Origin: Rhyzopertha dominica
Lineage: Eukaryota; Arthropoda; Insecta; Coleoptera; Bostrichidae
Assembly: GCA_025024175.1 (NCBI GenBank)
Contig: QCXZ01000064.1
Span: forward strand, 41,995,325 to 42,059,324
Length of the DNA: 64,000 nucleotides
Direction: 5' to 3'
Under the pieces are notes generated by a model. That model was not told the origin of the DNA, made no database searches, and saw only the letters and a list, made by a program, of their open reading frames with translations. Within the stretch, counting starts at the first letter, position 1. Each line of letters starts with the position of its first letter. Of the stretch, positions 33,101-43,339 are shown piece by piece. The translations under genes were made by a program, and so were the position numbers.

Positions 33101-33904
33101 TCATGTGCATACTTGCACCCGAATCAATGTAGAAGTCTTGAGCGTTAAACTTGCCACTCATAAAAACTGCACTAAAAACGTTTGACTGTTTTTTATCACT
33201 GAAGTGTTTCTCTCTTCCTGGACATTTACTTGCATAATGCCCTTTCTGTTTACATTTGTAACATGTTATGTTCTTAACATTTGACTGACGTTTAGATTCT
33301 GAAATGTTGTCATTTCTGAAGTTTCCACTAAACTTCTTGGATTTACCAGCAAAAGCATTTCCAGTTTTATCAGATTCAAATTCAATGTCCAAAAGCTTGG
33401 TTTTAATAGCATCAGCGGTGATCTTCATACCACTATGTTCGATTGCCATTATCATGGGTGAATATTTGTCCGATAAACCAGCTAGCAATAGCGATCCGAC
33501 CCATTCGTCGTCTATTTTAAACCCCGTACTTTGAAGACGTTGTGACGTTTCCACCACTCGATTCACGTAGGCTGCCATGTTCTGACAATCTTCCAATCTC
33601 GTGGAAATAAGCGTCCTCAGCAAACTTATTCTTCGCGCAAAACCATTATCAGCAAATAACGATTTCAATTTATTCCACAGTTCTGCTGCTGTTTTGGTTT
33701 CCTTTATATGAATATAAAGTGATGTGTCGACTGTAAGAATGAGTTTGGCTCTTGCCTGAGTAATCTTCTCAGCGTCCGTTTCTGTGCCGTTCACACAACT
33801 TTGTAAAGTTCCAACAACAGAAAATTTTCGGCTGCAAAAGCCCATTCTTCATAGTTCTCGCGTCCGCGTAACTTCGGAACACTCGCGATCAAACTACTCG
33901 ACAT
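30102..33904 (-). pseudogene. Copia-1 gag-pol, three frameshifts
   Basis: The likely start is ATG at 33904 (MSSSLIASVPKLRGRENYEE). A shift near 33800 precedes the long open frame from 33845 to 31533. That frame holds gag, zinc knuckle CYKCKQKGHYASKC near 33265, protease YIDSGASMHM near 33130, integrase zinc finger (WHRRLGHLNSG ... CEVC) and DDE core (MDLCGP, RSDGGREF, NGCSERMNRT). A one-base loss in an A-run near 31550 shifts into reverse transcriptase (31527-30610, VDDFFIFSNN). A further break near 30600 shifts into RNase H (ADWGSNSIDRRSYSG, SSMEAEYMAM). The breaks sit mostly in homopolymers, so some could be assembly errors. Product would be a cytoplasmic virus-like particle. Confidence 0.93.
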
Positions 33905-33924
33905 TACTGCGCTTTAGGTACGAT

Positions 33925-33939
33925 CTGGGCCCATAACCA
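33925..33939 (-). other. Copia-1 primer-binding site
   Basis: Minus strand TGGTTATGGGCCCAG, the internal initiator-tRNA-Met site used by Drosophila copia-like elements. Its first base overlaps the LTR edge. Confidence 0.88.
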
Positions 33940-34159
33940 ATTGAAAAACGAGAAATAGATGGAAATACCTTCCTCCAAAGTTCAAACTAAACTTTTTATT
34001 TCTCATAAATTACAATACTGTCATTATTCTTTTTTTAAACAACTTGTATCTTGGCAATATGAGTTACATAAAATTGTCAACAGATAGCGCAACATGTGCC
34101 ACACAACTTTACAAACTTACTTTTTTCTTGAGTGTTGGAAGCACCTACACATTTTAACA
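33939..34159 (-). repeat. Copia-1 5' LTR
   Basis: Copy of 29852-30072 with one visible difference (GAAATAGATGG here, GAAATAAATGG there). Followed on plus by target duplication CACAT. Confidence 0.94.
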
Positions 34160-34193
34160 CACATTACACTTAAAATGTACACATACTAACTAT

Positions 34194-35640
34194 TTACATT
34201 GTTTTTAAGCTACTGTAAACTGCCGTTTTCCAAAACTCAGTAGCTGCAGTTATTAGTTCCATGCAATCTTCTTCATTATATAGCACTTCCACTATAGACA
34301 CGTCACCACTATTTTCGAAATCTGGGGCAGCCACACAGAACAAACCTTTCTTCCTATCTGACATAAACATTTGTAGCTGCATTTGATAATAATTTTTTTT
34401 TAATAATATCCACCGATAAGTATTTCTGAACCAAATTCTCTTTAGTCGGACATTTAACTTCAATGCAGCTATCACCTGTTAAGGCGTCAGGTGAAGCACC
34501 TAGTATAGGATATTCTTTTTTTAAAAATAATCCCGCCCTTTTAACATCGATTTTTTCTGTTTTGCGACTTTCTCTATCACGGCCTACTCAAGCTTTTTTC
34601 CTCTTGCTGTAGCGTCAGTTTCAAATGGAGGCATTGCACCCATTATGCTCTCCCTCAATGAACCCTCCACTGTTTTACATCGGGCAGATTAATAAATATG
34701 TGACGCTGTAATACGAGCAAATTTCAACTCATACTAGAGCTTCGACTTGTTCTGATCTATTGTCATACTTTCTGCAGCTTTACAAGATGCATCATTCATT
34801 GTATCACTCATAAATTCCATAAATGATTCAGCACTTCTGTCAGCTTCTGCGCACACAGTTTTGTACGATAAGTACATCTGGAAAAGTGATGTGTCGGAGT
34901 TCTTGACATCATTTTCAACATCAAAAATGTTTACGTACGTACTGGTAACCCCGGTATAACCCTGTCCATTAAAGACTGGAGGTCCAATTTTGCGTCACTA
35001 ACTTTGGCTAACGTAGATTTTTTCCAGTAGCATTTTACGGATGTTAATGGCGGCTCCGAACTTCTACGGTGTAACCAAAATAAAAAGGCTAAGCCGTGTT
35101 TACAACCACCTATAAAACAAGACAAATGTTTTATGTTGTCTTATTTAACAAACCTTTAAAATACAAACCTGATGCTGCTGAACAATCTTTGCAAACACAA
35201 GTAATTACTTTTTCTTCTCCTCTCACTTCATTGATTACTACTTCCACATGGTATGGTATGGTGTAGACTTTACTTTATGTTCGGGTGTTATCCTCCCACG
35301 AACGGTACAAATAGCATCACTACGCTTCACCTGGACATACCCAATAGCATCATCTCCATAGGATTCATCCGCGGACCTGAAAACAATCAATCACAATTTA
35401 TTATATTTAGCAGCCTATTAGCAATGTTTTGAAAAACGTAATAACTCAGTTTCTTTGTTTGTCCATTTATAAAAGCATTAAGCACTTACTCCTTAGTTTT
35501 CACGCTGCGTACTTCAGAACTTAAAAACTGCAGATTGTCCAAATAAAAGTCTTTGATCATGTCGCTGTCAACTCGGGGCAAATTATCGCTATCTGCCTTC
35601 AAAAATCCTGCGTCCGTTTCTGGTGTACGAATATCGTATT
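34194..35640 (-). pseudogene. SWIM zinc-finger / YqaJ exonuclease gene, broken
   Basis: Minus-strand gene pieces. An exon near 35379-35170 has GYVQVKRSDAICTVRGRI and ends CVCKDCSAASG. An intron (donor GTTTGT, acceptor TTTATAG) leads at about 35113 to GGCKHGLAFLFWLHRRSSEP, together forming a SWIM CxCx(n)CxH finger. The phage-type YqaJ nuclease follows with GASPDALTGDSCIEVKCPTK (PD and ExK catalytic residues) near 34500-34440 and YYQMQLQMFMSDRKKGLF near 34390. An upstream exon encodes SDMIKDFYLDNLQFLSSEV near 35540. A T-run shift near 34395 and stops between 34560 and 34930 break it. SWIM-YqaJ proteins are common in arthropod repeats, so this may be part of an unnamed DNA transposon rather than a host gene. 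Confidence 0.7.
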
Positions 35641-35704
35641 ACACACAAACACAACAAATTCAACACCGGCAAAGATATAACGTTTAGAAAACCATGTGTG
35701 TTAA

Positions 35705-35822
35705 CGATCAGCTTGTCCAAGGTGGTAGATTCTGGTGTTACGGCTCGTCTTAACTACTGGCTCCAAAACGCGTGCCCGTTTCAGATGGCGCCAGGTTTGT
35801 CGTCTCCCAGGTCGACTTGATT
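35705..35822 (+). repeat. Inverted repeat arm (partner at 38640-38788)
   Basis: GGTGGTAGATTCTGGTGTT near 35720 and CAGATGGCGCCAGGTTTG near 35785 reappear on the minus strand at 38640-38788 in the same order. The middle is less similar. Confidence 0.75.
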
Positions 35823-37189
35823 TTGCTGTTGTGTCAGATTGTTGTCTCTGTCAAATTGACAATTAGATTATCACAACACGGTCAAAGAACTATTAATATG
35901 AGTTGTAATTTGTAAGTTATCAGGATGGTATTCAAGAAAATGTATGCACAGCGTTTTTTACCTATGACATTAGCAGTTTGTGTATTATTTGAAACTGGAT
36001 CAGTTTCAATAAGGTATATGTGACACAGGTTCGTTTGAAGTGGTTAATTACCATATACGTACAATGTACACTACCTTCAAGAAGAAAGGCACACAATAAG
36101 GCATTTGACGAGGACTGCTTAACATGTAGCCTATAGCTACACTCTACCTAGTTCCTATATAACGATAGAAAGCACATCTGAGTTGTCTATGCAAGATACT
36201 ATGAACTATATTAAAAGCAGGTATATAAAACTACAAAGATATTGTGCAGTAATTAATGCTATTTTTTCAGCATTATTATCTGTTGGTTACAATAAAATGT
36301 TGGTGAAGGCCAAGACTACAGGGAAATAAACAACAAAAAAGTTAAACTGAATGACTGAAGCTATTGTTATAATAAGTCTACTATAATAGTGGTGCCAGTT
36401 ATAATGCAATGAGAAATTCACTTTACATAAATATTTTCTGAGCTTATATATATCTACTCAGGATTCCTATAGAACTAGTAGTTGCTGAAGCAAAAATGAA
36501 ATAGTATTTAAAATGTAAAACGTAACTACAAGGAATATTAATAACAGGAATCATTATTAAAGAAAAACATATGATACTCTATTAAATCCTGTTGATAATA
36601 AATTGGAAGACAATAGATACATTATTTTTTATAAATATTAAACGATGTTTCAGAAGTTTGAAATTATATTTATCATGACAGCTTTTGTTATTACATGCTT
36701 ATTATGTTAAATAAATGTCATACCACATACCTAAGGCTCTTTGTATTTAATTTACTATTTCATGTGCAATGAGGTGATTAGCCCTCCGCGAATTTATGTT
36801 TGCAAATACTAATATTTGTGCTTAAAAATACTTATTGTAAAATATCAATTTATACCAAACGTTCAATTCAATATACCCACATTTAAGTAAAACGATTAAT
36901 TTATATTCTTCAGTAGACAAGTCTATTTTATAAGTTTGCTACCTTACCCAGACCATAGTTTATGGACAAAACCGTCAGCTTTGCTTGTTGGCACTTGATT
37001 TTAAATTGCTGGTGTCTGGATGTGAACGTTTACAACTGTGCAATTTTAATTCTGTAGCGGTTGGAAGTAGAATACCTATATAGGTATAGTAAACGAACAC
37101 CATGTCACATTTATAAAACTGCAGAACTGACGAATTGGTTAAAGCTTTCATGGCCAGGTGAAGAACTATTGCCTGATTCGCGTCTGTAG
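35823..37189. other. Spacer, nothing recognised
   Basis: AT-rich sequence without a supported gene. The last 90 bases before the palindrome (from about 37100) look like part of the same unit as the palindrome but have no frame I can name. Confidence 0.35.
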
Positions 37190-37372
37190 GCCGTCGTCAG
37201 TTGGAGTTGCTTCCTAACGTTTCGCTAGCACGAGAGGCAAGCTTCTTCAGAGGTCCTTCCATCTCCGGTGCTGGACATAGTCTACGATCAGCACCGGAGA
37301 CGGAAAGACCTCTGAAGAAGCTTGCCACTCGTGCTAGTGAAACGTTAGGAAGCAACTCTAACCAACGACGGC
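37190..37372. repeat. 84-bp-arm palindrome with 15-base spacer
   Basis: 37190-37273 and 37289-37372 are inverted copies that differ at about 7 of 84 positions. Each arm, read outward from the centre, contains CTGAAGA, an imperfect stem and GAAACGTTAGG. That order resembles a hammerhead ribozyme core as found in Penelope-like elements. A plus ORF at 37201-37404 merely reads through the palindrome. Confidence 0.88.
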
Positions 37373-38639
37373 TTTTACACCCTAACCAGTTCAGATTTCA
37401 CTGAGTAATATTATAACAACCATCAGTATTTATGTAAAGTTAAATCCAGAGATTAGGATACACATACATGTTGATCATCGTTAGGCCAAATACCTATCAA
37501 ATGGTTCCGATCTGTTGAGCTGTTCTCGAGCTATAAGTGTGACAGACGGACAATAGCACCTTTTGGAAAATGTGCTAAAAATAATGCATCTGATGAATTA
37601 ATAAATAAGTTCAAAGAAGTTGATAGCAATATATTCAGAGATAGTGTGAAAAAAAAATTGATTCCTTAAATGAAAAATTCTAAAAGAAATTAAAAAAAGG
37701 AAATGCCCATTGTGACGGTTTGTGCTTTCTTTCACATTTAACTTTTACTGCAAATGCAGACACCACTATTAGTAAATTAATACCACATTCGATTTTGTAT
37801 ATCACTACAAGTAGAACAAGACTGCCTTCTTCAGTTTGCAATGTGTAGACGCATCCCTTCGTTCCTCTCTGCACAACTTTACCTGTTTAGCTAAAACCGT
37901 CCAACATGAACAACGTCTATCAAAACTATATCTTAATCAATATATTAACACCAGTTTATTTTTACTGCGATCAGTGCATAAGTTCTGCTACAAAGATTAC
38001 AAAATATGGTTTTAAATTAATATATAAGAGTAATATCCTCTGGCTCTGTATGTAAACTGTCAGATCTTTCTAGGCATTTTAGTCTTTTCACCAGCTCCTT
38101 GAGCTCTGGGACATTTGCTCAGAATATCGGACACTTCTATAGCAGACACCACGGAGAATTAGTGCACTGCTCTACAACGATATCATTATTGGACTGGTCA
38201 AATACTTTGCAACTATACTCTATTGTGGGTCTAAATTTAATAATGATTATGAGACTCAGCAGGTTTTTGTACTCCTGTGTATACGTGAGGACAAGTACTT
38301 TCTAACCATCAGTTACACCTTCGGAGTTTGACAACAGCAAGGCAGCACACTAAAAATAAACAAATCAACGAAATATTTTTCACCTTTTGTTCATGTGCAT
38401 CACTTTGTATTGATGAATTATACCTACCTGTAATTGCAATCTGTAAGCCCATATCCCATTGTTTTAATCTGTCATCATTACCGCCCATACTGATGGTATG
38501 TAAAACATGGTATAGACTTGTCATCTTAAAGGTTAAAATCTGCACATTAACATTTATATAACACTTTTCTTATGCAAAAATCTTAATGCTAATGACAATT
38601 TCACAATTTGACCATTGCTCGCTGGTTCTGTCACGGTGC
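37373..38639. other. Spacer, nothing recognised
   Basis: No supported gene or repeat. Short ORFs here have no recognisable motif. Confidence 0.35.
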
Positions 38640-38788
38640 TTGCTTTTGATATTAATCAACTTGGCCTGGGAGACAACAAACCTGGCGCCATCTGAAGTGT
38701 ACTCAGATTTTGGAACCGATATTTGAACTAAAATGGCCAAAGCTGAAACACCAGAATCTACCACCTTGGCTTGTCTGACGCCTGACAT
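38640..38788 (-). repeat. Inverted repeat arm (partner at 35705-35822)
   Basis: On the minus strand an ATG at 38788 opens a frame with AKVVDSGVSALAILVQISVP and SDGARFVVSQA. The partner arm encodes KVVDSGVTARL in its own plus frame. The arm may be the first exon of the SWIM/YqaJ-type gene downstream on the minus strand, but that link is inference. Confidence 0.65.
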
Positions 38789-38999
38789 CCTACCGTGATT
38801 TTACAGACACAAAGGAATGCAAAGTAATACCACTGTTGCCAAGTTGCGTATTTCCTGTTTTGGTTAAGTCGTNNCATTTTTTACTTCNCTGAAATACCCA
38901 ATTCCGCCTGCCTATTTTTTCCGGTTCGGCGACTACTGTCCGTCGCCCCGCTACAATTTGACGATGTTGCCATCAGTACTCCCAGGAATCCCCGAGCTC
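38789..38999. other. Flank of hAT-2, likely part of a gypsy 3' region
   Basis: Contains several N bases near 38872-38888. It is contiguous with 42468-42680 once hAT-2 is removed. Minus-strand gypsy pol tail sequence lies at 42683-42905, so this stretch is probably that element's 3' untranslated region or LTR. Confidence 0.35.
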
Positions 39000-39459
39000 C
39001 CTCACGGTAGTGCTGCCAACCTATATAGCACGCTTACCCCTAGAAAAGGCTTAAAATTCCCCTAAATGTCATAAAAGCCAACAGAAGACGTAAAAAACGA
39101 TACACCTGCGTTCCAACTATTTTAAAGTATTTCTCAAAATGGACGGGTTGCTGAAAAGACTGTCCATATATTATGGTCTTGCCAATACCAACCGCCACCG
39201 TAACACTGGCTTAAAGTCAATCGCCTTTTCTGCAACCAGCCCTTAAATGTATGGTTCCTGTTGTCTTCTGTTTAACCAAATTGTACTATTCAAACATAAT
39301 ATATAATGCAGTGTAGTTCAGTTATATAAACATTTATTTAACAAACTAAATATTGCACGATTACATGTTGCACTCTTCTAATGTTTCATATATTACGTTT
39401 ATCACATTACATGTTGTCTCATCAGTCGTTTTTTGGTCATACATATTCATGTTAAACTT

Positions 39460-42010
39460 TTATAACATCGTTTCTGTTGGTTTGAAAGTTACACATGATA
39501 ACCCTTCAATATTTAGAAAATAGCGTGTCATCATTATACTTTGCATTTCCACTGCTGCATTGGATATAGGCAAAGAAAGTAGGGACAACGCTAAAGTTGA
39601 TATATTTTCAAATCTCTTATTTCCAGCACTATCTTTGTCATTATAAACTTCACACCAGAATACTTCTATGTTGTTTGTTTCATTCCAACTTTTATTGGAA
39701 ATATTTTCCCATTCCTGTTGACAAAAATCTGTAGAAAACATAGTAAACTGTTTTGCTATTGTTATGTCTTTCATTTGCTGCGAAGTTGCAGTGACAAGAG
39801 AGAATATATTAATAGTTTCTAAAATTGACAGGTTTTCGGGCAACCGTTTTTGTAGTTGTTTACAAAAAGTGATAATAAAGTTTTTGCACCTTTTTTTTAC
39901 AGAATTAACTTCTTCCTGCTTCATATTTTTTATTATAAGTTCAAAATCGTATCCAAAATATATGGCATTTGTGCTCATAAGAAATTTGTCGAAAGAAAAA
40001 TGTATTAATTCGGAATCTGGAATTTTTTGAAGTTGAGCTGGAAAAACAATTTTCTTTAACATCCCTTTTAATAGTAACATCAAATCTTGAAATAAAATTA
40101 AAGGGGAGACATTTTCTCCTTGAAATAAAATATATGTTTTGCATATTACCATCATTTCATAAAAACTAAATACACCTTGTAAGCTGGGCAGCTCATAATG
40201 TCAATAATTTTTTGACCTGTAAAGTATTTGTCATCTCTGCTGGCCTTTTGATAAAAGTTGTACAGTTCGTCCCATTGCTCTAATATAGTACTTACTGCTT
40301 TTTCACGTGCAAGCCACCGTGTACCTGACAATTTAGCAATTTTTTTTGGATTAGTATCATACAGCAAAGAATACAATTTTGTGTATTCATATTTCCTCTT
40401 TGGACTGAGCAAAATAATTACATATTTACCTTACAAAGAATTCAAGACAACCTGGCATTTCTTTACAGGCATATTCAGCACAGGGATGTAAAGAATGGCA
40501 AACACATTTAATTACGACAACATCAGGAACAACAGTTTCTAAGATAGTTGCAAATGAATGATTAGTTCCCACCATAACACTTGCCCCGTCTACACTGTAC
40601 TATTGGGGCTTCTAATAAAACTCAGTCTGATTAACCAACCCGTTTATATTCACCAACATCTTATTTTACACGGTACATACATGAATGAATCGCCAACCGA
40701 CGCTGCTGCATATACATATATCTATAGCGTCTGTCTTGTACCAACCTAACTTCTGAGTTCTGAATCTAGCACCTAAGTCCTACCAACCTAATAGTATTTA
40801 TTTTATACACTACATACACCAATTCCTATCAAATTTTTGACAACTAAATTATCAGCAGCTAACTGAGTTGTTACTGCTTCAAACAAACCTTTCCCATCAC
40901 ATTTTTGTAAAATTATTAATCTGTAAAATGTAGTGACAATTTTTCTACGCTTCACAGAAAAATATTTTAGCATACAACAAAGTATTTTGTCTGAAGCAAC
41001 ATCGGTACTTTCATCTATAATTAAGGAATAACGTGCATCACCCACATCATCCACAATATCTGTAAGCATACAAGGACTTATCACATTTTTTAGCAACATT
41101 GTGCATTTTGTGCGATGAAGCTTTAAATTTTATAGGATTTTTGAGTTTTGATCAATGGTTGGAAGCATTTCGCTTAAATGATATACTGTCTTAATAGATG
41201 AATGTTCAGGAACAAAAACACTTAATTCTAGTTCAGCAATTTTCTGTTCTAAAGATCGCTGCACAGAAAAATTGAGCGTTTGGCACGATTTTGCCTGTAA
41301 GTCCCACTTGACTTTCTCTTTATGCTTTCTTGATTGTGCATGGCAGATAAGATCTTTTTTATGTGCTTTTAAAGTACATTTGCAATATTTGCAAAATGCA
41401 TTTGTTGCAATTCCTGTAGAATCAGGGGCGAGCCAACCTGTAAAAAATTTATAAAGTCGAAATCCTCATAAACGTGTTTGTATGTATGTATGTATGTATG
41501 TATGTATGTATGTATGTATGTATGTATGTATGTATGTATGTATGTATGTATGTATGTATGTATGTATGTATGTATGTATGTATGTATGTATGTATGTATG
41601 TATGTATGTATGTATGTATGTNTGTATGTATGTATGTATGTATGTATGTATGTATGTATGTATGTATGTATGTATGTATGTATGTATGTATGTATGTATG
41701 TATGTATGTATGTATNTATGTATGNATGTATGTATGTATGTANGTATGTATGTATGTATGTATGTATGTATGTATGTATGTATGTATGTATGTATGTATG
41801 TATGTATGTATGTATGTATGTATGTATGTATGTATGTATGTATGTATGTATGTATGTATGTATGTATGTATGTATGTATGTATGTATGTATGTATGTATG
41901 TATGTATGTATGTATGTATGTATGTATGTATGTATGTATGTATGAAAACTAACCATTTAGAGCTGCATCCAACTCCCATGCCTTGCAGTATGTCTGCACG
42001 TAGGTTTTTG
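39460..42010 (-). pseudogene. hAT-2 transposase, multi-exon, one early stop
   Basis: Minus strand. A first exon ends CKAWELDAALN (about 41955) at donor GTTAGT. The intron holds the microsatellite, and the acceptor TTTTTTACAG near 41440 opens GWLAPDSTGIATNAFCKYCKC with H...H, a BED-like finger. The catalytic part reads SPCMLTDIVDDVGDARYSLI then IDESTDVASDK at 41080-40960. A second intron (about 40805-40588) leads to GASVMVGTNHSFATILETVV and KCVCHSLHPCAEYACKEMPG, a third (about 40430-40412) to LSGTRWLAREKAVSTILEQW. The C-terminal hAT block is short (LSLLSLPISNAAVE). An in-frame stop near 41130 and a shift near 40153 inactivate it. Confidence 0.85.
41479..41944. repeat. (TATG)n microsatellite, about 466 bp
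   Basis: Roughly 116 copies of a tetranucleotide with only a few N bases and no clear interruptions. It lies in the first intron of the hAT-2 transposase. All long ORFs across it are artefacts of the 4-bp period. Confidence 0.98.
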
Positions 42011-42682
42011 TGTTAGTATTATCTAGAATTGCAAAAAAGCACCAAAAAGTAAACACGGAATATGCTTTCACCATTTAGTACCTACCTTGACTCATTATGT
42101 CGGTTTAATTGATAACAAACAGTTATAAGTGATCGCAATTGCAGTTGGAAAAGACTTGTAGTGACATTTAAACTCATACTGTGCTCACTTTACCTACTAC
42201 AGGCGACCTAACTTCACTACAACTTCTGTCATAAGTAGGTCGTTGTGTACCATTGTGTAGTTCTAGCTAATAATAATTATAGTTTATTCAGAAAAAGATG
42301 ATGATACATGAAAATATTTATTTTGAAAAAAGGAAATCCGATTGGTAATATACTTTAACCTGATAAACCCCTAAATAATCCCCTAAAAATATTTTACGTT
42401 TGCATATACCCCAAGAGTAAAATTATCCCCTAAATTTAGGGCAATTTCCCCCAAGTTAGCAGCACTGCCTCACGGCAGCATCGACAGGTGCTTGGAAAAG
42501 TCCCTGGTCATCACAGGGCGCTTACAGCTCGGCCACGCTACAAGATCCCACGTCCTCGTGGGCATTCTCGTATCGCCGTTTTACCTAAGATACAAAAAAA
42601 AAGGAAACAAAAAATCATACACAATGTTGTGGAGCCTATAATTATCTTTGACAGGTTCACAACTCATCACTCTTTCGTTCAG

Positions 42683-42905
42683 TTTTCACTAATGGAGCCT
42701 TCGTCATCGTTAGTGAGGTCTTCATCACTATCTATGCTCGTCTCGTACAACTTTATTTTATCAGTGGCCACTATGCCCTTGTATGGGCGCTAAGACCTCG
42801 TAGATCCTGGCAAATTACGTATTACTACTCTGTCACGGTATAGTATCTTTGAGATTTCGTAAGGGCCACTGTACTTTGCATGAATGCATTCGATAACATT
42901 CACCT
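42683..42905 (-). pseudogene. Gypsy integrase C-terminal tail fragment
   Basis: Minus-strand translation contains KYSGPYEISKILYRDRVVIR and RPYKGIVATDKIKLYE, the typical end of gypsy pol. One in-frame stop lies between them. The upstream edge at 42905 looks like a splice acceptor or truncation. It resembles, but is not part of, Gypsy-3, whose own tail is at 55165-55300. Confidence 0.75.
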
Positions 42906-43257
42906 GCAATCATAACAACGTGTAAAAGCAGTTATGGCCGTCGCACATAGGTCAATGTTTAAGATTTATGCGGCCAAAAATATTTATTCACTTATATCGT
43001 TTCTGTGTTATTACATGTCTCAAAAAATAATTTTTATTTTATAACTCTTTTCTTTGGCTGAAATTATGCCGAAACTATTTTTAATTCGTTTCGGCTAAAT
43101 GAATTTTTTCAAGTCATCTTAAAACTGTAATATATGATTTGATCTAATACAGTTCTTGTTACAGCACAAGCTTTCAGCTTAAAAAGTGAAACTAGAAATA
43201 TATACTGTTACCAAACTATCTCTTAATGGAATTATTAAACTATCTATATATCTATGA
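42906..43257. other. Spacer, nothing recognised
   Basis: AT-rich, no coding sequence supported. Confidence 0.4.
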
Positions 43258-43262
43258 TATTA

Positions 43263-43322
<60 letters not shown>

Positions 43323-43323
43323 G
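43258..43323. repeat. (ATT)n microsatellite
   Basis: About 20 uninterrupted copies of ATT/TTA. Confidence 0.97.
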
Positions 43324-43339
43324 CTATTTATATTTTTTA

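Larger units (their letters stand above)
29852..34159 (-). mobile_element. Copia-1: young Ty1/copia retrotransposon, minus strand
   Basis: Two 221-bp LTRs (29852-30072 and 33939-34159) with one visible difference, 5-bp target duplication CACAT (29847-29851, 34160-34164), a primer-binding site complementary to initiator Met tRNA and a purine tract GGAGTGGGGG (30073-30082) beside the 3' LTR. The gene order protease, integrase, reverse transcriptase, RNase H is copia-type. The insertion is recent, yet gag and pol carry frameshifts. Confidence 0.96.
39008..42467 (-). mobile_element. hAT-2 DNA transposon
   Basis: 3460 bp, terminal inverted repeats TAGTGCTGCCAAC (39008-39020) and GTTAGCAGCACTG (42455-42467), two mismatches over 13, with perfect 8-bp target duplication CCTCACGG (39000-39007, 42468-42475). 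The transposase lies on the minus strand. A long microsatellite sits in its first intron. Confidence 0.95.

Noticed and set aside
37201..37404. Plus-strand 67-codon ORF
   Set aside because: It reads through both arms of the palindrome and has no motif; structure explains the sequence better.
41479..41944. CRISPR-like array or satellite centromere signal
   Set aside because: The repeat is a simple tetranucleotide without spacers; nothing in the window resembles CRISPR.
41369..42016. Long ORFs of 155-195 codons in several frames on both strands
   Set aside because: They translate the 4-bp microsatellite (period 4 gives repeating MYVC or IHTY in every frame) and are not genes.
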